In this document: positions 50,621 through 59,601 of the stretch, piece by piece
How the letters are laid out: the number at the start of each line of letters is the position of its first letter
How positions within the stretch are numbered: position 1 is the first letter of the stretch
Source: Acidobacteriota bacterium
GTDB taxonomy: Bacteria > Actinomycetota > Acidimicrobiia > Acidimicrobiales > Palsa-688
NCBI GenBank assembly: GCA_028876385.1
Contig: JAGWSF010000120.1
Span: forward strand, 23,753-87,752
Length of the DNA: 64,000 nt
Reading direction: 5' to 3'
Translations under genes and position numbers: made by a program
The notes under the pieces: generated by a model
What the model was told of the DNA's origin: nothing
The model's input: the letters and a program-made list of their open reading frames with translations, nothing else
Databases searched by the model: none

Positions 50621-51822
50621 CGGGCCACCACCAGACGTGAGTCGAGGAGGGAGAAGACCAGCTCGGCGCTGCGTTCGGCTCCGGAGAGGTCGAGCTCGGC
50701 CGGTGTCGCCGGGGCTGCCACCAGGCCCCGCACCCCGTCGGCCAGGGTGCGGGCGTTCAGCCGGCCTGGGGGCAGGACCTCGACCGCGCCCAGGGCCGCC
50801 AGTCTCCGGGCCCGTTCGGACTGTTCGTTCTCCCGGTCGTCGCCGTAGGGCACGACCAGGGCTGGGACGCCGGTGAGCAGGATGTCGAGGGTGGTGTTGT
50901 AGCCGCACTGGCTCACCGAGACGGCGGCCTGTGCCAGCTGGGCCCGCAGGTCGACCACGAACCGCTCGACGCTCAGCCCGGTGTCGGTTCCGGCCAGCGC
51001 CCTCAGACGGTCGAAGTCGGGGTCCGGCAGGAACGGCCCGGTGATGATGCGGGTGCGCAGTCCGAAGCCCCGGAGGTGGCTCAGGTGGGCCTCGGCCGCC
51101 GCCTCGAACAGATCGAGGCCGACCAGTCCCCCACCTGCCGATACGACCACCTCCGGTTGGCGGGTCGCCGGGATCTCCGGTTTCGATCCGCTCACGGCGA
51201 AGCCCGAGTAGTAGATGGGCACCCGGGTGGGGGCGGCGGGCGTGAAGGTCTCCTCCAGCCGGGCGAACCGGGGGTCCCCGTGGACGATGACGGCGTCGAA
51301 GTAGGCGTCGAGACGGCGGGCCGCCTCCTCGTCGTGGCGGCCCTTCTCCGGGTGGCCACTGACCAGCAGGTCCCGTACGCTGCAGACCACGAGCGGGCTG
51401 GGCCGGGCCGAGCGGGCCGCTTCGAGCAGGGGGAGCAGTTCGGGGGCGAACTTCCGCCGGCCGAAGGGGAACAGCTCGATCATGAGCACCTCGGGGGCGA
51501 TCTGTTCGAAGCACCGGGCCAGTACCGCGCTGCGCTCGGCGAGCACCTCGGACACCGATGTGGCTCCGGTGGCATCGGCCAGGCGGCCGTCGGCGCCGGT
51601 ACCGAGCGGGGGCAGGGCGACGAGGTCCACCCCCGGTGGAATCTCGATGCCGTCCGGTACCCTCCCACCGCAGCAGAGGGTCACCCGGGCCCGGCTGGCC
51701 AGCCCGCCGGCCACGGCGAGCGAACGAACCAGATGTCCCAGACCCGTCGAGTGGTGGGAGTAGAAGAGGACGTTTGGGGTCCTGGCCGGAAGGGAAGGGC
51801 TAGCGGGCACTCCTCCAACCAT
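50617..51822 (-). CDS. MurG-like glycosyltransferase, first gene of the glycan run
   Basis: The 401-aa GT-B protein begins NVLFYSHHSTGLGHLVRSLAVAGGL and has the donor-site motif SVSQCGYNTTLDILLTGVPALVVPYGDDRENEQSERARRLAALGAVEVL. It is related in layout to the enzyme at 46300. ATG 51822 is the first start of the eleven-gene leftward run, and a 16-bp palindrome lies 34 bp upstream. Confidence 0.88.
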   Translation of the reverse strand: MVGGVPASPSLPARTPNVLFYSHHSTGLGHLVRSLAVAGGLASRARVTLCCGGRVPDGIEIPPGVDLVALPPLGTGADGRLADATGATSVSEVLAERSAVLARCFEQIAPEVLMIELFPFGRRKFAPELLPLLEAARSARPSPLVVCSVRDLLVSGHPEKGRHDEEAARRLDAYFDAVIVHGDPRFARLEETFTPAAPTRVPIYYSGFAVSGSKPEIPATRQPEVVVSAGGGLVGLDLFEAAAEAHLSHLRGFGLRTRIITGPFLPDPDFDRLRALAGTDTGLSVERFVVDLRAQLAQAAVSVSQCGYNTTLDILLTGVPALVVPYGDDRENEQSERARRLAALGAVEVLPPGRLNARTLADGVRGLVAAPATPAELDLSGAERSAELVFSLLDSRLVVAR

Positions 51823-51855
51823 CGACGGTGGTCGTTAACCGTCCGTGAGTGAATC

Positions 51856-51871
51856 GTGAGACTTGTCTCAC
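51856..51871. promoter_or_regulatory. Palindromic operator candidate upstream of the glycan run
   Basis: GTGAGAC-TT-GTCTCAC is a perfect 7+7 palindrome. It begins 34 bp upstream of the first start codon of the leftward run. A dimeric regulator, for instance the response regulator at 39010, could bind it. No clear -35/-10 pair was found around it. Confidence 0.6.
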
Positions 51872-52003
51872 CCAACCGCGTGACGCCAAACGGTCGGTGA
51901 ACTCAGGGTTTCGGCGTCCCTAACCTCTCACCGGGTGCTCACCTCCCGTTCAACTCGAGGCGGACTCCGGCGGTGGCGGGGGGGCGGGCGGGCGCGGGGC
52001 GTC

Positions 52004-53131
52004 TCAGGACGAGGAGACGTCCACGGGGAACTGCCCGATCTCGGCTACGAGGGTCAGGCTCCCTGTCCCGGTGCTGGTCCCCTCGGGTCCGTGGCAGACC
52101 ACGTCGACCGGCTGGATGCGGTGCACCGGACGGTCGCGGCGCCCGTCGGGGTAGACCACCACCGCCGGATGTGACACGTCCCAGGTGTCGTGCTCGAGGT
52201 GCGCCAGGCCCCGGTGGACGCCCAGGCCGAGACCGTCGTTGTAGCCGCCGTAGCCCAGGCCGGTCATGGCCACGGCCCGACCGCGGGCGGTCAGCTCGAG
52301 GCTCGTGACCCCTCCGTCATCGCCGGCCACGCTGAGGCGCGCCCGGGTGAAGCGCCGGGGTCGGCCGTCGTCCACGAAGTCGGCGTCGAGCGACACCTGG
52401 CGGCCGAGGATGGCCTTCCCCGTGGCCCGCTCCACCACCTCCGCGGTCAGGTGGTCGGTCCCGTCACGTCTTCCAATCTGCACGTGTCCGCCGTGGGTTT
52501 CGGTGGAGAAGAAGAGGAAGGCGAAGAGGCTCTCGCCGGGTCGGGCGCTCTCCCCCGTGAACGGCTCGGGGATCCCTACCCGTTCGCGAACGCCCCAGGA
52601 GTGATCCCGACAGGCCCACCAGCGGTCCAACTCTATTCTGTCAAAATGACTGCCATCAGTATTGATCTCGATCCACCCCGAGAGCTCGCCGATCTGGTCG
52701 TAGCGGGCATAGTCCTCGATCACCCGGCCCCAGCTCCGTTTGAAGTGCTGCTGTTCCTCCTGGGGTTCGAGCACGGCCGACCACTCCAACTCCCCGTGGA
52801 CCCCACCCGGGCTCGGTGACACCGACAGACCGATCCTCCGCATCGGCTCGCGCACGTCGATCTTCAGCGGTCCACAGACGGTTCGGTAGTCCGGGCGTAG
52901 CTGACGGGAGACCCGAAGATTGTGTTGGCGGTCGCCGCGGACCACGACGAAGCCGCCGTCGACGACATTCATGTTCTGGTAGAAGCCCATGGTGAACTGC
53001 AGGGCCGCACCCCCGGTGCGGTCCGACGCGGCGAACCAGAGGCGGTCGAAGAAGCGGACGTCGCTCGGCCCGACGTGATCGAAGGTGGTCGGCAGTTGGT
53101 GCCAGGGTGAGTCATCGAGTGGTGTCAGCAA
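52004..53131 (-). CDS. Lipocalin-like hypothetical protein (DUF7064-like)
   Basis: The 375-aa beta-rich protein has two similar halves. It includes DRLWFAASDRTGGAALQFTMGFYQNMNVVDGGFVVVRG and a second half with DHSWGVRERVGIPEPFTGE...SLFAFLFFSTETHGGHVQIG, the pattern of AttH/CrtC-like double-lipocalin hypothetical proteins. Such genes often sit beside a phosphotransferase and a dehydrogenase. The start is TTG 53131, overlapping the next gene by 20 bp. Its substrate is unknown. Confidence 0.6.
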   Translation of the reverse strand: MLTPLDDSPWHQLPTTFDHVGPSDVRFFDRLWFAASDRTGGAALQFTMGFYQNMNVVDGGFVVVRGDRQHNLRVSRQLRPDYRTVCGPLKIDVREPMRRIGLSVSPSPGGVHGELEWSAVLEPQEEQQHFKRSWGRVIEDYARYDQIGELSGWIEINTDGSHFDRIELDRWWACRDHSWGVRERVGIPEPFTGESARPGESLFAFLFFSTETHGGHVQIGRRDGTDHLTAEVVERATGKAILGRQVSLDADFVDDGRPRRFTRARLSVAGDDGGVTSLELTARGRAVAMTGLGYGGYNDGLGLGVHRGLAHLEHDTWDVSHPAVVVYPDGRRDRPVHRIQPVDVVCHGPEGTSTGTGSLTLVAEIGQFPVDVSSS

Positions 53132-53534
53132 CGGGTCCCCTCCAGGGCGTGGTCGGTATCGGGTAACGGTCGGCTCTCTCCCGGAACAGGGCCGCGACAG
53201 CCGTTCGGGCCTTCGGGAGGGCCGCGATGTCGGGCATGGCGCGCTCGAGAAGGGCGCGAACCCGGGTGTGGCGGTCTTGGAGGGCGACCACGTCCAATGG
53301 GTCCCCGACGGCTGGTACCTCCTCGACGCCGACGAGTTCCAGCACCCGACGGGTCGCCTCGATGTCCCAGACGAGGAAGGCGGCCACCTGGGTCCACCCT
53401 TTGGCGAGCAGTTCCAGGGTGGTCACCACGCCGGCCAGGACATCGGCGATGTAGGAGTCGTCGATCTCCGGCCCCACGACCTCGGACAGGAGCCGGGCCG
53501 CCCCGGCCAGTTGCTCGGAGACGGTGGGGCGCAT
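53112..53534 (-). CDS. Hypothetical helical protein
   Basis: The 140-aa, mostly helical soluble protein begins MRPTVSEQLAGAARLLSEVVGPEIDDSYIADVLAGVVTTLELLAKGW. No domain was recognised. ATG 53534 lies within a TGATG overlap with the phosphotransferase stop, and its own stop overlaps the lipocalin-like gene. Co-translation with both neighbours suggests a shared pathway. Confidence 0.65.
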   Translation of the reverse strand: MRPTVSEQLAGAARLLSEVVGPEIDDSYIADVLAGVVTTLELLAKGWTQVAAFLVWDIEATRRVLELVGVEEVPAVGDPLDVVALQDRHTRVRALLERAMPDIAALPKARTAVAALFRERADRYPIPTTPWRGPVADTTR

Positions 53535-54499
53535 CACGCTCCGATCTGATCCAGTAGCAACTGATGGATGCGAACCGGCGCCTGGTGGATGCGGTCCAGG
53601 CGCCCTTCGACGAAGGCGCGGGCCCCGGTGGCCACGATCACCGCCAGCTTGGCGTTGGCCAGTACCTGCCACCAGTGAACGGCTGCGGGATCCACGGTCC
53701 AGCCGGTACGGCTCGACCAACGCTCGAGCAGGTCTTCGGGTTCCCATGCCTCGGGGATGCGGTGCTCGCGTTGGCGCAGCGGGTTGGTAACCCAACCCAG
53801 GTCCTCGTGGGGATCGCCTATGTGGGCGGTCTCCCAGTCGAGGACTGCGCTCCACTCGTGGCCGTCCAGCAGCGCGTTGCCCGGCTTGAAGTCGCCATGG
53901 ACGAGGCATGTGCGTGACGTCGCCGGGGCATGGGCACGCAGCCAGGCGAATACCAGGGCCAACTCCGGCTGGGGGTCGAGGGTGACCTGGCGCATCTCCG
54001 TCTCCCAATGGTCGACCGCGGCCAGAGCGGCTGGTCCCTCGGGCGCGGGCAGGGGGAACCGGGCGGTGTCGAGGGTGTGCAGGGCGGCGAGATGGTCGTA
54101 GAGGGAGTGGGCCAGAGTGACCCGCTCGCGGAGCGGGCGGGGACCGTTCAAGACGAAGCCGTCGCACACCCCGGGGATCAGGTCCATCACCAGCGCCGGT
54201 CGGCCGAGGCGAACACCTCCGAGGTCGGCCCATCGGAGGCGGGGCACCGGGATCGGTCCGGTGGCCAGAGCTTCGAGGACGGCCACTTCGACCCGGCGGT
54301 CGGTGTTGAGGACGCTGCCGAGAGGGTCGCGTCGGACGATCAGGTCGTGGGTGGCGCCACCCCAGGTGGCGTCGAACACCCAGTTCTCGCGCGAGTAGCC
54401 CGCCGAGGTACGTCTCAGCTCCCCGACCGCCGCGGGCTCGCCCACCTCGTCGGAGATCCAGGCGGCCAACGCACCGCGGATACTGTTGTCATTTCTCAT
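53534..54499 (-). CDS. Phosphotransferase, aminoglycoside-phosphotransferase fold
   Basis: The 321-aa protein has the N-lobe Lys region and the catalytic loop LVHGDFKPGNALLDGHEWSAVLDWETAHIGDPHEDLGWV. The HGD...N and D-W-E order is typical of APH/choline-kinase-like enzymes. It phosphorylates a small hydroxyl compound. In this cluster an alcohol or sterol-like substrate is possible, but that is guesswork. It lies 1 bp from the TetR stop and begins at ATG 54499. Confidence 0.88.
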   Translation of the reverse strand: MRNDNSIRGALAAWISDEVGEPAAVGELRRTSAGYSRENWVFDATWGGATHDLIVRRDPLGSVLNTDRRVEVAVLEALATGPIPVPRLRWADLGGVRLGRPALVMDLIPGVCDGFVLNGPRPLRERVTLAHSLYDHLAALHTLDTARFPLPAPEGPAALAAVDHWETEMRQVTLDPQPELALVFAWLRAHAPATSRTCLVHGDFKPGNALLDGHEWSAVLDWETAHIGDPHEDLGWVTNPLRQREHRIPEAWEPEDLLERWSSRTGWTVDPAAVHWWQVLANAKLAVIVATGARAFVEGRLDRIHQAPVRIHQLLLDQIGA

Positions 54500-54500
54500 G

Positions 54501-55106
54501 TCACTGGGGTCCCCTCAGCGCGGCGGCGAACATGTCGATCAGGTTCTCTCGAAACGTCGGGTCGGCCACATGGCCCCCTCCGGCGCGAGCCCGGAGCGCC
54601 GCGGCGTGCAGGAAGCTGTTGAGGCCGACCTGCAACCGTTCGCTCAGAAGATCGTCGGACACCTCTGGCAACCGGCGGCGGAGCAACTCGTAGGCCTGGC
54701 GCACGCCGGTGTCACCGATGAGTGAGTCCACGTCGTCGGAGGAGACGGACAGATCGTCGTTGAGCCGGCTCAGGAACTGCACCACCCACCTCTCGTGGGG
54801 CGAGCCGGTCGCCATCTCGGCGAAGGGAGCGATCAACGCCTCGGCCACCGAGCGGGCGTCCGGTGTCGAGCCGGCCCGCTCGAGCAGTTGGCGTCGCCGC
54901 CCGACGAGGGCGGGAAGCTCACGTTCCAGGAGGGCTTTCAGCACGCCTTCGCGATCCCCGAAGTGGTAGTGGATGGCTCCCGCATTGGCCTGACCCGCCG
55001 CCAGGCGGATCTCACGGAGGCTGGTCGCGGCGATACCCCGGTCGGCGAACATCTCCAAGGCCGTGTCGAGCAGACGGCTACGCGTCGGCTCGGGGCTTCG
55101 AGGCAT
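54501..55106 (-). CDS. TetR-family regulator of the dehydrogenase cluster
   Basis: The 201-aa protein has an N-terminal helix-turn-helix (RSRLLDTALEMFADRGIAATSLREIRLAAGQANAGAIHYHFGDREGVLKALLERELP) and a helical ligand-binding domain. It lies 15 bp after the alcohol dehydrogenase stop, in the same operon, and is likely autoregulatory. Confidence 0.9.
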   Translation of the reverse strand: MPRSPEPTRSRLLDTALEMFADRGIAATSLREIRLAAGQANAGAIHYHFGDREGVLKALLERELPALVGRRRQLLERAGSTPDARSVAEALIAPFAEMATGSPHERWVVQFLSRLNDDLSVSSDDVDSLIGDTGVRQAYELLRRRLPEVSDDLLSERLQVGLNSFLHAAALRARAGGGHVADPTFRENLIDMFAAALRGPQ

Positions 55107-55121
55107 ACGGCCTCCCGCCGG

Positions 55122-56204
55122 TCAGAACAGGATCAGCTGGCGGGCCACATGGCCGCCCTGAAGGGTGGCGAATCCGTCGTTGATCCGGTCGAGCGGCATG
55201 GTGGCACTCACCAGCTCGTCCAGCTTCAGACGCCCGGCCAGGTACCAGTCGACATACTGCGGCATGTCCACCCGGAAGCGGTTGGACCCCATGTTCGAGC
55301 CCTGCAGCCGTTTACCGCTGATCAGCGCGGTGGCGTCGATCTCGAGGCGCTGGCCCATCGGGACCATGCCGATCACCGTGGCCGTGCCGCCCTTGCCCAG
55401 CATTGAGAACGCCTGTTCGGCGGTGGCTTTCAGTCCTATGGCTTCGAAGGAGTGGTCGACTCCGCCCGAGGTCAGTTCCTGCACCGCCGCCACCGGGTCC
55501 GTGGCGGACGCGTCAACGGTGTCGGTGGCGCCGAATGCCTCAGCCAGCACCAGCTTCTCGGCCAGGCGGTCCACGGCGATGATCCGGGACGCACCGGCGA
55601 TGGCCGCCGCCTGTACGGCGTTGAGGCCGATGCCCCCGCAGCCGATGACCGCGACCGAATCTCCCGGCCTCACCTGGGCGGTGTTGATCACTGCGCCCAC
55701 GCCGGTCTGCACCCCGCAGCCTATGAGGGCGGCCTTGTCCAGTGGCATGTCCGGGCGAATCTTCACGAGGAGATGCTCGTGGACCAGCAGCAGTTCCGAG
55801 AAACTGGCCAGATCGAAGAACTGGAATAGGGGCTTCCCGTTGCGGGCCAGGCGTGGCGGGTCGCCCGGTCCCCTGGTCAAACCGACCTTGTCGCAGAGGA
55901 AAGGTCGCCCTGTCAGGCAGTACCGGCACGACCCGCAGAAGCCGCTCACGCAGGAAACGACGTGATCGCCGGGCCTGAAGTCGCTGACCTGGGTGCCGAC
56001 GGCCTCGACGACCCCTGAGGACTCGTGCCCGAGCACCGCCGGTAGCGGGTAGGGGTAGAGGCCTTGCATGAAGTGGAGGTCCGAGTGGCACAGGCCGGCG
56101 GCCACGGTGCGTACCAGCACCTCGTTGGGCCCGGGGTCGGCCACTCGGATGTCCTCGATGGCCAAGGTCCCCGGAGCGGCGTCGAGCACTGCTGCTTTGG
56201 TCAT
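55122..56204 (-). CDS. Zinc-dependent alcohol dehydrogenase (NDMA/class-III-like)
   Basis: The 360-aa medium-chain dehydrogenase has catalytic-zinc ligands in AAGLCHSDLHF and LGHESSGVVEAVG, a structural-zinc cluster CGSCRYCLTGRPFLC, and the NAD-binding IGCGGIGLNAVQAAAIAG. The sequence is near actinobacterial NDMA- and mycothiol-dependent alcohol/aldehyde dehydrogenases. ATG 56204 follows GGGGGG. The upstream 56224-56231 AACTAGTT palindrome lies in a short AT-rich patch that may hold a promoter or operator. Confidence 0.9.
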   Translation of the reverse strand: MTKAAVLDAAPGTLAIEDIRVADPGPNEVLVRTVAAGLCHSDLHFMQGLYPYPLPAVLGHESSGVVEAVGTQVSDFRPGDHVVSCVSGFCGSCRYCLTGRPFLCDKVGLTRGPGDPPRLARNGKPLFQFFDLASFSELLLVHEHLLVKIRPDMPLDKAALIGCGVQTGVGAVINTAQVRPGDSVAVIGCGGIGLNAVQAAAIAGASRIIAVDRLAEKLVLAEAFGATDTVDASATDPVAAVQELTSGGVDHSFEAIGLKATAEQAFSMLGKGGTATVIGMVPMGQRLEIDATALISGKRLQGSNMGSNRFRVDMPQYVDWYLAGRLKLDELVSATMPLDRINDGFATLQGGHVARQLILF

Positions 56205-56223
56205 GGTCGTCCCCCCGTGATGA

Positions 56224-56231
56224 ACTAGTTG
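56224..56231. promoter_or_regulatory. AACTAGTT palindrome upstream of the dehydrogenase
   Basis: The 8-bp palindrome lies 20 bp before the ATG at 56204. The neighbouring TTTTAGTA stretch is one of the few AT-rich spots here. It is a candidate TetR operator and promoter element. Confidence 0.4.
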
Positions 56232-56393
56232 TTTTAGTATCGCGCACCGGCCGGACGGCCGTGCCGGACGGCCGGGCCGGTCGGCGGCAGATCGGCGGCT
56301 GGTCGGCCCCGCCTGCCGGGGTGAGACCCCTAGGCCCGGCCCCCCTAGTAGCGTCTCGGGTTCGGCCGGTAGCCGCCGTCGCCCCCCACCCGT

Positions 56394-58046
56394 ATGCCCG
56401 GTAAACGCTCAACCGCTGCTCATCGTCGTCGTAAGCCCGCCGCGATCATCCGGCGGCGCTGGCCCCGCCGGCTGCTCATTGCGGCCAACGTGATGGTGGC
56501 GCTCACTCTCGTATCGGTGGGCCTGGTCTACGGGTACGTCCGCTACCGCCTCGACGCCATCCACACCGTCCCGGTCAAGACGCTCACCCCCTCGGGAAAG
56601 GTCACGGCCAACGGCCTACCGCCGGAGAACGTCCTGCTCATCGGGAACCAGTCGCGGGCCTGTCTCACCAGCCAGGCCCAGATCGCCCAGTTCGGCAATC
56701 CGGCGCTGCTGTCGGGGTCGCTCAGCGACGTCATCATGGTCATGCACCTCGATCCGAAGTCCCGAACCGGCTCGGTGCTGTCCATCCCGCGTGACCTCTT
56801 CGAGGCCATGCCGCCGGGCACACCGTCGGGCCCCTACGAGAAGATCGACTCGGCGCTCAACGATGGGGCCAACGGGCCGGCCAACCTGATCACCGCCATC
56901 CAGGACGACTTGGGCATCCCCATCAACCACTACGTCGAGGTGAACTTCTGCGGGTTCGAGCAGACGGTGAACGCGCTCGGCGGCATCAAGATGGACTTTC
57001 CCGAGCCGCTGTACGACCTCGAGGCGCAGCTCAACATCACCCAGACCGGCTGCCAGCTGATCAATGGGGCTACCGCCCTGGCGCTGGTACGGAGCCGTCA
57101 CCTCCAGTACGACCCGCCCGGGGTGACCACGACCGATCGGGCGCAGTGGCCCTCGGACCCCGAATCCGACCTGGCCCGCATCACCCGGGATCACACCTTC
57201 CTCCGGGTTCTCATCAACACGGCTCAGAGCCAGGGGCTGTACGACCCGCTGAAGTTGAACTCGTTCCTTTCGGCGGTGACCAACCAGGTGACCATGGATC
57301 CCGGGCTCCGGGACCAGCTCATCAGCCTGGCCGCGACCTACCGTCACGTGGCCGCATCCAATCTGGCCGAGACGACCCTCCCGGTCACGACCTACGCCAA
57401 CTACGTCTACGACGGCTACCAGCTCGGCGACGTCGACTTCGCCGTCCAGCCCCAGGATGACCAGGCCATACAGGCGTGGGACCCCCAGGCCCTGCCCGCC
57501 CCGGTCGCCCCGACGGCCGTCGAGGTGTTCAACGCGGTGGGAGGGGCCAACCTGGCGGCCGACACCGGCTCGGCGCTGCGCGCCAACGGACTGAACGTGA
57601 CCACGGTGTCGGACGCCCCGGTGCTGGGCCGTCCCTCGGAGACCCTGATCCGCTACAGCCCCGGCCAGCTCGCTCAGGCCGTCGCCGTGATGAGCAACTT
57701 CACCGGGGCGGTCACCCTCCAAGCCGACAGTCAGGTCCCCGCCGGCCAGGTCCGGGTGGATGTCGGGACCACCGAGAGCGTGATCCCGCCCGCCGCGGCG
57801 CCCACCACGCCGTCCACGTCCTCAACCGGCGGCGGGGCCGTCACCTCCCCGACGACCGGTTCCCAGTCCACCGGTTCCCAGTCCACCGGTTCCCAGCCCA
57901 CCGGTTCCCAGTCGTCAGGGTCAGGGCCTTCGAGTACGACGGGCCCCACGGCTTCGAGCACCACGACGACGGTGCCGACCGTCGGGGGCGCCGCACCGAG
58001 TGCCCGCAACGATCACCTCACGCCCTACGATCCCCGGCCCTGCTGA
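56394..58046 (+). CDS. LytR-CpsA-Psr (LCP) cell-wall ligase
   Basis: The 550-aa protein has a basic N-terminus and one membrane helix (LLIAANVMVALTLVSVGLVYGYV). The LCP domain (NVLLIGNQSR, SDVIMVMHLDPKSRTGSVLSIPRD, INHYVEVNFCGFEQTVNALGGI) attaches glycopolymers to peptidoglycan. A LytR_C domain (TAVEVFNAVGGANLAADTGSALRANG) follows. The tail contains four perfect or near-perfect 15-bp repeats (57855-57914) encoding TGSQS. ATG 56394 is the only start. It may act on the glycan made by the locus at 39-52 kb. Confidence 0.9.
   Translation: MPGKRSTAAHRRRKPAAIIRRRWPRRLLIAANVMVALTLVSVGLVYGYVRYRLDAIHTVPVKTLTPSGKVTANGLPPENVLLIGNQSRACLTSQAQIAQFGNPALLSGSLSDVIMVMHLDPKSRTGSVLSIPRDLFEAMPPGTPSGPYEKIDSALNDGANGPANLITAIQDDLGIPINHYVEVNFCGFEQTVNALGGIKMDFPEPLYDLEAQLNITQTGCQLINGATALALVRSRHLQYDPPGVTTTDRAQWPSDPESDLARITRDHTFLRVLINTAQSQGLYDPLKLNSFLSAVTNQVTMDPGLRDQLISLAATYRHVAASNLAETTLPVTTYANYVYDGYQLGDVDFAVQPQDDQAIQAWDPQALPAPVAPTAVEVFNAVGGANLAADTGSALRANGLNVTTVSDAPVLGRPSETLIRYSPGQLAQAVAVMSNFTGAVTLQADSQVPAGQVRVDVGTTESVIPPAAAPTTPSTSSTGGGAVTSPTTGSQSTGSQSTGSQPTGSQSSGSGPSSTTGPTASSTTTTVPTVGGAAPSARNDHLTPYDPRPC
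57855..57914 (+). repeat. 15-bp tandem repeat in the LCP gene
   Basis: ACCGGTTCCCAGTCC is repeated four times, the last two copies with one change each, giving a TGSQ(S/P)-type linker in the extracytoplasmic tail. Such repeats are prone to copy-number change. Confidence 0.9.
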
Positions 58047-58160
58047 GCGCCGCTCGCCGCCGCCGGCTCGCCCCCGAAACGGGTGGGCAGTTGCTCCGGG
58101 CCGCGACGCTCGGGGTCATCTACGCTCTGAGCCTCCACGTCATCCCGGAGTACCGAGCCA

Positions 58161-59585
58161 GTGACCGTTCTCGCCATCGACCAAGGCACGTCGGGTACCA
58201 AGGCGTTGGTGGTGGGCGACGACGGGGAGGTGCTGGCCCACGCCGAGAGGGAGGTCCGGCCGACCTACCTGCCCGGTGGGGGCGTCGAGGTGGATCCCCA
58301 CCAACTGCTCGCCTCGGTGCTCGAGGCCGGCCGGGAAGCCGTCGAGCTCAGCCGCAGCGCCCCCACCGTGGTGGCCCTCGCCAATCAGGGGGAGACGGTC
58401 CTGGCCTGGGACCGCCGATCCGGTCAGCCCCTCGGCCCGGCCATCGTCTGGCAGGACCGACGATCCCAAGTGGTCTGTGACTCGCTGGGCCTCCTCGCTC
58501 CGGAGCTGACCGCGGTCACCGGCCTGCAGCTCGACCCCTATTTCTCCGCTCCCAAGATGGTGTGGATACGCCATCACCTGACCCGGGACGGAGTGGTCAC
58601 CACCACTGACGCGTGGCTTCTGAACCGGCTGTGCGGCGCCTACGTCACCGACGTCTCCACGGCGAGTCGCTCGATGCTGATGGATCTCGACACCCGCCGG
58701 TGGGATCCGCGCTGCGTCGCGGCGTTCGGTCTGGGCGACGAGGCTCTCCCCGAGATCGTCGGCTGCGACCGCCGGGTCGGGACCACTACAGCTTTCGGGA
58801 CCTCCATGGAGGTGGGCGGCCTCATAGTCGACCAGGCGGCCGCCCTTCTGGCTCAGCGCTGCCTCGAGGGAGGTCAGGCCAAGTGCACCTTCGGCACGGG
58901 AGCCTTCCTCCTGGTCAACTGCGGAGCCAGCCCGGTGCGCTCGAGCGCGGGGCTGACGACGTCGGTGGCCTGGCAGATCGGCTCGGATGTCCGGTACTAC
59001 ATGGACGGGCAGGTGTACGCCGCCGGGTCGGCGGTGCGCTGGTTGCAGAGTATGGGCCTCCTGTCGGCGACCGACCGTCTCGACGCCGAGGCCGCTGACG
59101 ACGCCGGCGGGGTGATGTGCGTCCCGAGCCTGGCCGGTCTGGCCGCCCCGTGGTGGCAGCCCGAAGCGTCGGCCGCCATCGCCGGTCTGCGCCTGTCGAG
59201 TGGCGCCGGTCAGGTGGTGACCGCCGTACTGGAGGGGATGGCCGCCCAGTTGGCCGCGGTCGCTGACGCCGTGGCGTCGGACATGGACCGGCCCATCGAA
59301 GCCCTGCGCGTGGACGGTGGTCTGACGGCCTCGCGGCGGCTCATGCAGGCCGTGGCCGACGTGACCCAGGTGCCCGTGGTGGTGTCCGCTCGGCCCCACG
59401 CCACCGCCGAGGGAGCCGCCCTGCTCGGGCGGCTGTCCCTCGAAGGAGCGGCCGGCCTGGGGGACCTGCTCGCCGGCCGGACCGCCTCCGAGTCGGTGTA
59501 CGAACCGGTGTGGTCGGCCGATCGGGCCCGGACCTACCGCAGTAGGTGGGCCCGCCTGGCCGCCGGGGCTGTTGAAGGCCGGTGA
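58161..59585 (+). CDS. FGGY kinase, glycerol kinase-like
   Basis: The 474-aa protein begins VTVLAIDQGTSGTKALVVG and has the motif NQGETVLAWDRRSGQPLGPAIVWQDRRS, close to glycerol kinase. The second-domain motifs CTFGTGAFLLVN and LRVDGGLTASRRLMQAVADV are also present. The next two genes encode FAD dehydrogenases typical of glycerol-phosphate oxidation, so glycerol is the best substrate guess. The start is GTG 58161 with GGAG 10 nt upstream. Confidence 0.8.
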   Translation: MTVLAIDQGTSGTKALVVGDDGEVLAHAEREVRPTYLPGGGVEVDPHQLLASVLEAGREAVELSRSAPTVVALANQGETVLAWDRRSGQPLGPAIVWQDRRSQVVCDSLGLLAPELTAVTGLQLDPYFSAPKMVWIRHHLTRDGVVTTTDAWLLNRLCGAYVTDVSTASRSMLMDLDTRRWDPRCVAAFGLGDEALPEIVGCDRRVGTTTAFGTSMEVGGLIVDQAAALLAQRCLEGGQAKCTFGTGAFLLVNCGASPVRSSAGLTTSVAWQIGSDVRYYMDGQVYAAGSAVRWLQSMGLLSATDRLDAEAADDAGGVMCVPSLAGLAAPWWQPEASAAIAGLRLSSGAGQVVTAVLEGMAAQLAAVADAVASDMDRPIEALRVDGGLTASRRLMQAVADVTQVPVVVSARPHATAEGAALLGRLSLEGAAGLGDLLAGRTASESVYEPVWSADRARTYRSRWARLAAGAVEGR

Positions 59586-59601
59586 GCGGGCGGGTGCCCC
59601 G

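Noticed and set aside
57855..57914. Tandem 15-bp repeats considered as a CRISPR array
   Set aside because: There are no spacers, the unit is too short, and it lies in frame within the LCP gene.
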